This document shows, piece after piece, positions 35,946 through 46,456 of a stretch of DNA of 64,000 nucleotides (position 1 is its first letter; each line of letters begins with the position of its first letter). A model generated the notes under the pieces. The model saw only the letters and a program-made list of their open reading frames with translations, searched no databases and was not told the DNA's origin. A program made the position numbers and the translations under genes. This DNA is from Excoecaria cochinchinensis (lineage: Eukaryota > Streptophyta > Magnoliopsida > Malpighiales > Euphorbiaceae): NCBI GenBank assembly GCA_947683425.1, contig CANTUQ010000159.1:1240001-1304000 (forward strand). Direction: 5' to 3'.

Positions 35946-36865
35946 CAAATGGTTCGAGACTTCAACTTGAAAACACCTTGATTATCCTTTACAATTAAGT
36001 TTTAGTTTATGAATTTCGCTTTATCTCAAAATTGCATATCATCTCATTAGAGCCTTAGATTAAGTTAGTTTGGTCCCTTCTCAACCCCGATGCGTTCCTG
36101 AAGCACTACCCTATTTTCACTCAATCTAGGGAAGTGTTAAGGATAATCACCATCCCAAGCCTCGTACCATCAAGGTATATTAAATGGTGATCCGATCGAT
36201 CGTTATGCTCGTGATGAGCTAGACCCGTCGGCAGGGATCATGCTTGGGTAACCCAAAAATATCATCACCCTTTGACTAAAGCTCATGTAATGGCAATAGA
36301 TACTTCCACTAGGTGAAATGTACCGTAATACTATGCTTGCTAAATGGGCCATCATATATTGGATGAAGTCAATTTAATTAAATGGTATTCATCAAAGGCT
36401 TTCATGCCCCGGTGGGCCCATCTTAGTTAAGTTGAATTGTTTAAATACATAATGGCCAAACACCCATACGTATGTACTTTAGATGAGAGCTGTTATGCTG
36501 CCGGTTTTCCACCGTGCACCATACGTGTCCATTGGGTTCCCCGTTAACCCATGGATCAAGCCCACCTAGGAAAGAGACTGCACTACCACGTGTGTGGGAG
36601 ATATAAGGTTGGAAGAATCTATCTGCTTGCATGTGTTTGTCTATGTTGCATCAGCACGAGCATGCATTGCATTTTAATCATGCATCATCTTAACAATTTT
36701 CACATTTCAGCCATCATAGATTCTCCTGGGTGGTCTAGAGGTCCTGACGGACGGTTAAGAAGGACTCCACTTTTGGGGTTAACAGAGTTAGTGTCGGATC
36801 AAAGTTCAGATTCAATCTTAGAAGACAGTGTGGGGTTTTTTTTCGAATCATCAATAGAAGTAAGC
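35946..36865 (+). other. Element A leader
   Basis: About 900 noncoding bases strongly conserved with B (49095-50002) and in part with C. The best-kept part is around 36180-36250 (CGTTATGCTCGTGATGAGCT). A donor-like AAG|GTATAT (36172-36180) and a branch-point, pyrimidine tract and TTTCAG acceptor-like end (36690-36710) would frame a 536-nt intron. An open frame reaches upstream to 36551, but I place the gag start at 36866, which is shared by all three elements. Confidence 0.7.
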
Positions 36866-38440
36866 ATGGCTAATCCATCAAATGAGTCTGATGCAACCCG
36901 GTCAATAATTGCTGAAGAGGTAGGAAAGAGAATGGAGGAGTTTGAAGCCCGAATGATTGTAATGATGGGCAATCTTGCCACCACCATAGCTGGGCAACAA
37001 GCTGCTGCTGCCCCTATCCGAATGCGAGCTGAACAAGAGGCTGTTAGAGAAGAGCTCCCTACTGTAGTTAACCAACCAGTGGTTGACCCACCTGCTATTG
37101 AGCAAAGAGTACTTGCACCTATTGAGTGCAGAGAGGGCCCCAGGTCCGAAGCTGAGTTTGGGGGAGATGAGAAAGAGGAGCATACAGTAATTAAAGAAAA
37201 GTCGCCAAAATTGGAGGAGGCAATGTGGAGGAAAATGGAAGAGAGGTTTGAGGCCATGGCAAGAATGATGACAGTAGGGAAAGGAATGAACCCAGAAGAC
37301 CAAGAGTTGGATGGGGATGACCTGATTCCTCAGAACTTTAAGATGCCGGACATTCCTAAATTTGATGGCACATCTGACCCTGCCGCACACATCAAGCAAT
37401 ACTCGCTGGTCATGAAGGGCACGACCTTAACAAGAAAGCAGAAGATAGAGTATTTTTGCTTGAGTCTCACAGGAGCTGCTATTGATTGGTATCATGGGCT
37501 TGACAGGATGTCCAAGGAGGGTTGGGACTTGTTGACCGAAGAGTTTCTTAAGCAGTACGATTGCAGTACCTGGATGGAGGTCACTTTGAAAGATCTCGAG
37601 TTGCTACAGCAGAAGGCTGGAGAGTCCTTCCACGAGTACCTTACTCGATGGAGGAACCGGGTTATGGAGATGAAACACAAACCAGACACTTCTGATCAGA
37701 TCCGATTATTCATTCGAAATGCCAGCCCGTACTTGAGAGATGGACTAAAAATTAAGGGACTGAAAGACTGGGAATCCCTGAAGGACATTGCCATAGAAGC
37801 AGAAGGTGAATATTTAGCCAAGAGGGCAAACAGTGAGTCCTATGCTAGGAAGGGATACAGCAATCAAGGGACAGCCAAGTCAGCAAATTCAAGCAGTGGT
37901 AATAGAGGAGGGAAGACAGCCGAGGTGTCTGCAACAGGCGTGAATCAGAGGTATTTCTCCAACTTGGGTAGGCCTTTATCATGGGTACTGAAGAGGCTAG
38001 TAAAAGAAGGAAAACTGCGACCCCTATCACCTAGGCCGGCCAAGACCCAGGGACAGCTAGGGCACAAGGAAAATGAATATTGTGCATTTCACCAACATAC
38101 CAGGCATTTGACAGATGATTGTATAACGCTAAGACATCGGGTCCAAGATCTAATTGACAACAAGCAGATCACCGATCCTGAGAAGAGAGAAGGCAAGAAG
38201 AAGTCTAGCTATAATGCAGTGCCACCTCCAGTCTTTATGATTGGATCGAGCCTACCAAAATGGTACGTGATGCAAGATTTATATGGAAATGAGTATGTCG
38301 CTATTACTCGCCCTGCGGTGAATGAAGAAGGGATTTTCGTGGCAGCGATAGACTGTTGGTCCACTAGTGAGAGTGGAGAAGATGAAGATGATGAGAAACA
38401 TGGAGAGTTCACGGATCTGTGGGATTCGGAAGAGGAAGAA
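36866..38440 (+). pseudogene. Element A gag
   Basis: Starts MANPSNESDATRS, the position conserved with MAELPQE in B and C. A coiled-coil-like N-terminus is followed by the retrotransposon gag domain: KMPDIPKFDGTSDPAAHIK at about 37342-37398, WYHGLDRMSKEGWDLL at about 37485, to about 37830. Near 38079 is YCAFHQHTRHLTDDC, the Cys/His motif at the gag C-terminus of Tat elements. The gag section has no stop, but it is fused to the protease and sits in an element with a dead pol. An acidic stretch (38370-38460) leads to the protease. The exact gag/protease border is set by processing and cannot be seen. Confidence 0.85.
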
Positions 38441-39301
38441 AGAGTAGAAGCAGTAACAGGAAGTGGGAGGGTGGTCCCAGAAGTTGAGAAGCAGCAGGAC
38501 CCAGCAGAAGCAATCGCAGAGAAGGAGCCGGAAGAAAATTCAATAGTGAAGCAACTGAAAAAGACCACGGCTCAGATATCTATTTGGGACCTCTTGAGAC
38601 AGTCCCCCTCTCACAGACAGAAGTTAGTTGAGGCATTGAGTGTATCCATCGTAGCAACTACAATCTCTCCATCTGAGCTATTAGACCTAGTAAAAGGGGA
38701 ATCTGGGGAGAAGCTGGTATTTTTTGATGCAGACCTACCGACAGAGGGTCGCAACCACAACCGACCTTTGTACATCAAGGCACAGATCAATGGCAAACAC
38801 ACCGCTTGCGTCATGGTTGATGACGAGTCATCAATAAATGTTTGCCCTTTGGTGGCGCTTCAGGCCTTTGGGATGGATGAGAGTATGTTAAGCAAGTCTG
38901 ACTTGACCATCACAGCCTACGACAACTCCAAGAGGCAAGCATCGGGAACTTTCAAAGCTATAGTAAAGACGGGGCCCATTGAGACAGAAATGGATTTTCT
39001 GGTTTTGCCGATCCCAGCAAACTTTTCAGCTCTACTTGGTAGATCGTGGTTCCACAAGTTAGGGGGAGTACCATCCACCTTGCTCCAGATAATTAAGATA
39101 CCTCATGAAGGGGAAGTAGTGACCATTAAAGCAGCAAGAGAGAACCAAGTGTCTGCCTTGGAGATCTCTAATCAGCCATTCAGTGGCTTTCATGTATCGA
39201 TGATCGAAGAAGAGCAAAGCTTAGAAGGTAGCCCTCAGGTGGTGAACATGCTAAAGAAGATGCACTTCCTCCCAGGGCCTAGTTTGGGAAAAGAGTCATA
39301 A
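38441..39301 (+). pseudogene. Element A protease, active-site change
   Basis: The region KAQINGKHTACVMVDDESS (38771-38835), then PLVALQAFG and later SALLGRSWFHKLGGVPSTLL, is the retropepsin-like protease of Tat elements. Family members have Asp-Asp-Gly or Asp-Asn-Gly in the active site; here the Gly position is Glu (GAG at 38825-38827). The frame ends at TAA 39299-39301, just before the RT linker, which continues in the same frame. Confidence 0.75.
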
Positions 39302-41458
39302 GGGCTGCAGGATGCTATCACTACACATTGTCAGAAAGACCGAAAGGGGTTGGGCTACAAAGGAGAGTATGATAAGAAGAAAGTGTCAGAGAAGATCCCC
39401 CATATTTCGGAGAGCTTTGTGCCATCATCATCGGTTTGTGCTTACACCGGAGAAGAAGAGCCGCAGTGGATAGATGGGAAGATCACTCTGGGTTTTGAAA
39501 TTTTCAACGATGTCTTTGATTGGGAGATCGGAGTTGTTAAAGCTGTAGAGAACTTTTGGGACGAGGAGATTATGACCCAATGCAGCGTCTGGGACAGGGA
39601 TGAGCCCAAAGAGATTGTAACTGATAAGCTATTAGCCACCAGACTCAAAGGGAAGGAGAAGATGATAGAACCAGAGCTGAAGATTGAAGATCTCAAGATT
39701 TCACCAAGTCAAGAAGCCAAAGCACAGTCGACTGCAGCATCGGCGTCGATTGAAGTTGATAGTCATTTAGATTCTCTTTTTATGCCAGAACTCTTTGAGG
39801 ACAATGTTAATGTTTCTGATTATGTTAATGAGATGAACAACTTTGCTTACTTGTGTGATGTTTTTGATGATTTCATTTCGCATGATCATAAGCATGATGC
39901 ATTCATTTTTGATATTAATTCAACTAGCACAACTGCATTTAATCTCGGAACTTTGGAAAATCCAAAGGAAATTTTGATAGCATCAGGCATAACTCCTGAA
40001 GAGAGAATAAAATTTGAGAGAATATTAAAAAAATATGAAAAAGTCTTTGCCTTGACCTATGAGGATATGCCGGGAATAGATCGAGATATTGCCGAACATG
40101 CCATCCCAACTTACCCAGAGTTTAAACCAGTCAAGCAAAAGTTTCGGAGACTTAGGCCAGAATGGGCGCAGAAAGTAAAGGAGGAGATCCATAAGCAGAT
40201 TGAGGCCAAATTCTTAATAGAGGTTCAATACCCGACCTGGCTCGCTAACGTGGTTCCTGTAGCCAAGAAAGATGGTAAGGTTCGAGTATGCGTTGACTAT
40301 CGAGACCTGAACAAAGCTTGCCCTAAGGATGATTTCCCGCTACCCCATATTGATGTGCTAGTGGATAGTGCTGCTGCTTGTATGATGTACAGCTTTATGG
40401 ATGGATACGCAGGTTACAATCAAATCCTTAACAAGATAGTGGATCGGATCAAGACAGCTTTCATCACCGAGTGGGGGACATACGCCTATTGGATTATGCC
40501 TTTTGGGTTGAAAAATGCCGGAGCAACTTATCAGAGGATGGCCACCAAAGTTCTCAATGACCTAATTCACAAAGAAGTGGAAGTATATGTCTATGACATG
40601 ATGATTAAGTTGGCTACTAGAGAAGGTCACTTTGAGGCTTTAGAAAAGTTCTTTCAAAGGATTAGTAAGTATAATCTGCGCCTCAATCCTAAGAAATGCT
40701 TCTTTGGGGTTATCTCGGGTAAGCTATTAGGCCATGTGGTAAGCCAGCGAGGAATTGAAGTAGATCCCGATAAAGTCAAAGCCATAAGAGAGATGCCGGT
40801 GCCCCAGAAGGAGAAGGACGTCAAAAGTTTCCTGGGAAAGCTTCAGCATATCAGCCGGTTTATTGCCAAGCTAGCTTCAGTGTGTGAGCCTATTTTCAAG
40901 CTTCTTAGGAAGAATCAGCCGGTGATATGGAACGATGACTGTCAACTGGCATTTGACACCATTAAGGAGTATTTGTTAAATCCTCCAGTATTAAGACCAC
41001 CATGCTGTGCCAAGCCACTAATCCTGTACCTAGCAGTGGAAGATAATTCAGTAGGTGCTATGATGTCTCAAGAAGACGATTTTGGTGTGGAGTTTGCGGT
41101 TTACTATCTTAGCAAGAAGTTCCAACCGTATGAAGCTAAATATGTAGAGGTGGAGAAGATTTGTTTATCAGTTATCTGGGCTTTTAAGAAGTTGCGACAC
41201 TACTTTAATTCCTTCAGGGTACATGCAGTAGCCAAACATAATCCTCTTAGATACCTCCAAGAAGCACCCTCTCTACTAGGGAAGATGGGAAGATGGTTAC
41301 TGCTGTTGCAAGAGTTTGACATTGAGTACATAACCAAGAAAACCATTAAAGGAAGAGCTGTAGCAGAATTCTTAGCCGAGCATCCTATTGAGGGAGACCA
41401 GTTTGAGTATAATTTCACGGATGAAGATGTCACGGCCATAGCAGTACAAGGGTGGTAG
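39302..41458 (+). pseudogene. Element A reverse transcriptase and first RNase H
   Basis: Same frame as gag. After a linker, LPHIDVLVDSAAACMMYSF (about 40342) opens the palm; FITEWGTYAYWIMPFGLKNA follows at about 40461. The catalytic box reads YVYD (40586-40597) instead of YVDD: the first of the two catalytic Asp is Tyr (TAT at 40592-40594). C keeps YVDD. The gypsy-type RNase H follows (about 40900-41250), with KKFQPYEAKYVEVEKICL. The section ends at TAG 41456-41458. RT would copy the RNA into DNA; this copy cannot. Confidence 0.9.
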
Positions 41459-41935
41459 CTATTCTTTGATGGGGCAGTAAACAGTAAAGGGGCATGAGCA
41501 GGAATTATTCTTACGACCCCAGATGGTGAAAGGCTACCATTGGCTAAGAAGCTGAGGTATAAGGCTACCAATAATGAAGCAGAATATGAAGCTTGCATCT
41601 TTGGATTGGAACCATTACTCGCTCTGGGGGCAAAGACCGCAGAAGTATTTGGAGATTCTTCCTTGGTAATTCATCAAATCAGAAGGGAGTGGTCAGTCAA
41701 GGAAGAAAGGCTGTTGCCTTATGTGAAGCACTTGAGAATGTTGAGCAGCCAGTTTGAGACTTGCACTTTTCACTTCATCCCCAGAGACGAAAATCAGTTA
41801 GCTGATGCTCTAGCAACTTTAGTGTCTATATGGGATAATCCAACAGGAGTTGCGATGAAACCTGTGCTGATTTATAGTTCGGAAAGACCTTGCTTTGAAG
41901 CTGAGCAGGTGATGGACGTCGAGACCACCGATTGA
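41459..41935 (+). pseudogene. Element A second RNase H (Tat-type)
   Basis: A second RNase H directly after the first is the hallmark of the Tat branch. The four acidic blocks are all present: FFDGAVN (41462-41482), NNEAEYEA (about 41570), FGDSSLVIHQ (about 41648) and DENQLADALA (about 41787). Two in-frame stops, TGA 41495-41497 and TGA 41933-41935, bound the visible open piece. The frame is the same as the rest of pol. Confidence 0.9.
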
Positions 41936-43183
41936 AATCCATGGTATTATGACATTCAGAATTATTTAGAAAGGTCGACTTTTCCAGAGGAAGCCACGGA
42001 GAAGGATCAAAGAATGACCAGGAAGTTATCCACTCAATTCATCAGTGTTAATGGCACTTTGTACAAAAGGCAAGCTGATGGTATCCAGTTAAGATGTCTC
42101 ATAGAGAAAGAAGCTAAAAGAGTTATGGAAGAGGTTCATGCCGGGATCTGTGGAGCTCACATGAATTGCTTAGCCTTAGCAAAGAAGATCATGCGCCAAG
42201 GGTTTTATTGGCTCACAATGGATATAGATTGTTCGAAATTTGTGAAGCAATGCCAGTTATGCCAACAATATGCGAACTTGAGGCACGTGCCAGTTTTAGA
42301 GTTACATAACTTGACATCTCCATGGCCATTTGCAGCTTGGGGAATAGGCATCATAGGCGAAATCCGTCCTACAGCTTCTAACGGGCACAGGTTCATTATA
42401 GTTGCCATTGACTACTTCACTAAGTGGGTTGAAGCTGAATCTTTTAAGAAGGTTGATGCAAGGGATATGGCTAAATTCATTGAGCGGAATCTGATATGCA
42501 GATATGGTCTCCCACATCACATTGTGTCTGATAATGGGGTGCAATTTCTGGCAGAAACTAAACAAATGCTCCAGAAATACGGGGTCCAACATCACAAGTC
42601 TTCTTTCTACTGTCCTCAAGCAAATGGTGCAGTTGAAGCAGTGAACAAAAATGTAAAGCAGATATTGGCCAAGATGGTTCGGAGCTATAAAGACTGGGCT
42701 GAAAAGTTACCCTTCGCACTTTGGGGATATAGAACTACAATCAGAACCTCTACGGGGGCAACACCATTCTCTCTGGTATATGGAACTGAAGCAGTCCTGC
42801 TGGTTGAAATTGAGTTGAAGTCTTTGAGGGTAGTCATGGAAGCCGAGATTCCAGAGACAGAATGGGCGCAACAGCGTTTGTCATAGCTAAATTTGCTAGA
42901 TGAAGATAGGTTGCGGGCCTATTACCTCAATCAAATTTATCAGAAAAGGTTGGCTTGGTCGTTTGGCAAGAAAGTACGAAAGCACCCATTGAAGGAGGGG
43001 GATTTGGTCTTTAAGATGATGAGGCCGGGAGTGCCGGACATACGCGAAAAATTCAGGCCCACCTGGGAAGCTCTATTCGTTTTGAAGAAGTTGCTAACAA
43101 AAGGAGCAGCAATTTTGGCAGACAGTGATGGGAAGTTCAAGGACCCGGTCAATATCGATAGACTTAAAAGGTTCCATGGCTAA
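41936..43183 (+). pseudogene. Element A integrase
   Basis: The N-terminal zinc-binding segment HAGICGAH...CQLC is at about 42137-42265. The catalytic core follows: the first catalytic Asp is Gly (GGC at 42347-42349, in AAWGIGIIGEI; C has Asp there), the second is present in IVSDNGVQF (about 42520), and the Glu in NGAVEAVNKN (about 42630). In-frame stop TAG is at 42884-42886. The C-terminus with KLLTKGAAILADSDGKFK and RLKRFHG ends at TAA 43181-43183. Integrase joins the DNA copy to the host chromosome; with the first Asp lost it is inactive. Confidence 0.9.
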
Positions 43184-44305
43184 AGACCAAAAATAAAAAG
43201 AAGAGAATAAATGCCCCGCGGGTCGAAAACCGAAAAAATAAAATAAAAAGAAAGACGGCCTTGCTAAAATTGGGCGCCCTGTCAGGGTGAAAACCGAAAA
43301 AAGGCATATTGGGCAAAAATTAAGGGCTAAGAGAAAATATTCAGTCGAGAGAACCCGAGAGGGCCGATTGATAACAGGAGTTCGATGCTGACAGAATCTA
43401 TTCCGAGATTAGGTGTAGTCATATGTTTTTGAATTCTTGTCAAATGAAAATCATGTATGATGAAATCATATAGAAATGTACATGATTTTGCAATGAATAA
43501 AAGAATGTATTTTCATAGTTCCTTCAGTTCTGTCTTAAAAAGAGATATATCAATTATTCATCTAATGACTATTGCTCAATCACTTCATCGGATATGTGCT
43601 ATTTGCTCTTAACAGAAGCTTTGATGATAACCTTCTCTGAATAAAAAAAAAAAAAGAAAATAAGAAAAACGAAAAAAAAAGAAGGCCGTTGAGATGAAAA
43701 CCGTAGCTGGCTCTCTAAGCAAAAGTTAGGCCAAAGGGCAGGGTGAAAACTTGGGAACAGGCAGTCTGCCCTACAAAAAAAAAAAAAAAAAAAAAGCCGC
43801 TGGATTGGGTTGGATCCATTCCAGGCAAAAATTAGGCAAAGGGTTATGTGAAAATCCCTTAAGGGACTCATTTCCCGCAAAGAAAAGCTAGTGTGAAAAT
43901 CCACAAGGGACGCACTACCTTTAAAACAATGCCTGGAGCGATAAGGTGGCATTATTTCAGATGATTCTCCTTCAATCAAATAGCACACAACACAGAACAT
44001 GAATCAGAATCCTGGGTAAATGATCATTGACCAGGGGGGCAAAGGATGTACACCGGAAGGTCTCTTTCAGAAAACTTGTCGATAATCCTCAGGATTCCGG
44101 GGGCAGGGTAGAGCAGACAAGCTACAACCTCAGCAAACCTTGGACCACCTAGGGCACGATCTATACATTTTTGCAAGCATTTGCATTCCATATCATACAC
44201 ACATGATTTCTTGTATATTCCTATGCATACAATCTTGCAGGAGAAATCGGCGGGGAACAACAACAAAAGCCGAGTGACGACACCAGTCCAAACGTCTAAA
44301 GGAGC
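43184..44305 (+). other. Element A 3' untranslated region before the repeat array
   Basis: Noncoding. Contains the conserved block GGGTCGAAAACCG ... GGGTGAAAACCG (43219-43300), a second block with GATGAAAACCG, GGTGAAAAC and two TGTGAAAATCC words (43690-43905), and poly-A runs (43640-43680, 43775-43795). The same blocks occur in B and, reversed, in C. Confidence 0.7.
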
Positions 44306-44710
44306 ACAGCTACGAAATTCACAGCAGTTAGCACGATGGCGGCACTACCCATAAGAGGTTAGCACGACCACGGCACTACAAATTCATAGAGGTTAGCATG
44401 ATGGCGGCACTACCCACAAGAGGTTAGCACGACCACGGTATTACCAATTCACAGCGGTTAGCACGATGGCGGCACTACCCACAAGAGGTTAGCACGACCA
44501 TGGCACTACCAATTCACAATAGTTAGCACGATGGCGGCACTACCCACAAGAGGTTAGCACGACCACAGCACTATCAATTCACAGCGGTTAGCACGATGGC
44601 GGCATTACCCGCAAGAGGTTAGCACGACCACGGCATTACCAACTTACAATGGTTAGCACGATAGCGGCGCCACCCATAAGAGGTTAGCGCACTTATGGCG
44701 TCACCAGTCA
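44306..44710 (+). repeat. 65-bp tandem repeat array in element A
   Basis: About six degenerate copies of the unit amplified in B (54612-55590). Half-units GTTAGCACGATGGCGGCAC and GTTAGCACGACCACGGCAC alternate. It lies between the 3' untranslated region and the polypurine tract (44851-44866). Confidence 0.9.
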
Positions 44711-44866
44711 CAACCAAAAGACGGCCTGCCTATAACACGGCAACAGCTATTCTCATAACTTCATCTAGCAGGAAGGTCACCGCTTTAGGTACGTGCTTCT
44801 TTCCTTTTCCTGAATTTTGGCTCACCTAGGCACCCATGCATTAGCCTCCCAAAAATTGGGGGCAAC

Positions 44867-46456
44867 TGTAGACACCGGGTCCCGAGTAGCCTTGATCAGG
44901 ATTACCCGATGATGAAATTTAGCTACGCCGGCTTATAGGCAAAAAGATTGGAGCTCGGAAGTGATTTTCCTTGTCTTTTTGATGAGTAAAAAGTGTATTT
45001 TAAAAATATTTTAAATATTTTTAAAATTATTTTGGAGAAGAAAAAAGCGTGTTTTAGGTTGAGGGTTTTTATAAAAAAAAAAAAGGTATTTTTCGCGAAG
45101 GTCGGGGCGCGTGCGCAAGCGAGCGCTTGCTTGCGTGAGCGACGCCCAGGGAGTCGCTCATTCCGTGCGCGCACTGCGCGCGTTTCTCGCGCGCAGTCAC
45201 CCACTTTTGCCCCATTTCACCGAGTTTTCGCCCCCCACTCATTTTTTAACGATTTTGGACGGTTTTTGGGTAGTTTTTGAGTGTTAAAAGTGGAGAAAAA
45301 ATTCAGAACGAGAGGAGGACGAATTAGAAAGATTTTGGAGAGGAAAAAACTGAATTTTTGAGCTCTTAATACAAAAAATAAATCTTACACACTTGCTTCC
45401 AAAGGTGATTTTTCAAGTTTCCAAGTTATTTTTCAAGCATTTTTCACAAGGAAAAGACAAGGAATTCAACACTTCTACCTTCAATTCTTCAAGATTAAAT
45501 TTGAGGGTAATTATTCATGGCTTAACTCCTTAATTCTCTTGTTGATTTTAATTTCTTTTGTTTCCAATTAACTTTTAAACATGTAAATTCTCTTAGTCCC
45601 CACATTCTTCTTATTATTTTATCTTCAATTGTTCATATAACAAGTAAACTCTTTTAAATCCCATTATATTTTCATGTCAAATTGTTTTTTACACATATCA
45701 GTATTTTAATTTTTACTCATAGACGTTATTATAATTATTTATTTGATATGTTGAGCATGGTTAATATTTTTTATTCTTATGTATGTTAAATTGCATCATA
45801 ATTACTTTTATGCATGTTATAATATTTTATGCATGTTATATTTCCATTACACATATTATCTTTTATGTCATATTATTTCTTTGGATTAATTTCTAACATG
45901 AATTTCATTTTTATTTTTGGTTGCAAATCATTATTTTATTCTCATTTGAGTATCCATGCACGCGAAGGAGGAGATGCGGGGTTTGGTATTTTCATTGCAC
46001 ATTTTAATTCTCATTTTGTTTATGTTTTTTTAATTTCCTTGTATATATTCAATAAATAAAGTGGTTTTTTTATGCACGCCTAAATAAAAATCACAAAAAT
46101 ATTTCTACTAAATTAACTTGGATTTTTTCATAATAAATGGGACCAATGTCCTAGTTTTCATCCCGAGTAAAATCACCACGTTCAAAATGTTTTCTTTAAA
46201 TACACATGAGGGGACCAAAGTTCTCATAATTAATAAATTCCCCGGTTTTATGTATATTTGCACTTTTTTTAAATGGGAGTTGTATTCCGCTTCTAGTATT
46301 ATTGTAATTTACTTTTAATATTTTATTGCTTTCGATGTGAATAGTTGTGCCTTTTAATTAAAATTGTATCATGTGGAGAGAGAGTGAACTAATAAACTCA
46401 AAACCAAATTGTAAAATTAATCAAGGTAGAAATAGATGAGAAGTCCCGAACCCATC
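44867..46456 (+). repeat. Element A 3' LTR, left part
   Basis: Directly follows the polypurine tract AAATTGGGGGCAAC. It matches 34065-35590. It has a large GC-rich island at 45100-45200 with several inverted GCGCG words, about 75 bp longer than in the 5' LTR. It is cut by B after CCATC (46452-46456). Confidence 0.95.

Noticed and set aside
35557..35998. Open frames in both directions near LTR ends (also 58260-58726)
   Set aside because: They are LTR sequence of A and B, and the frames cross the LTR/primer-site border.
36551..36865. Extending A's gag start to the ATG at 36551
   Set aside because: The extra 105 codons lie in the noncoding leader shared with B and C. C has a stop in the corresponding frame, and the downstream ATG is conserved in all three.
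39302..39349. An Ogre-type intron between protease and RT in A
   Set aside because: Only one in-frame stop separates the two parts and the frame is otherwise continuous. No clear donor and acceptor pair is seen there.
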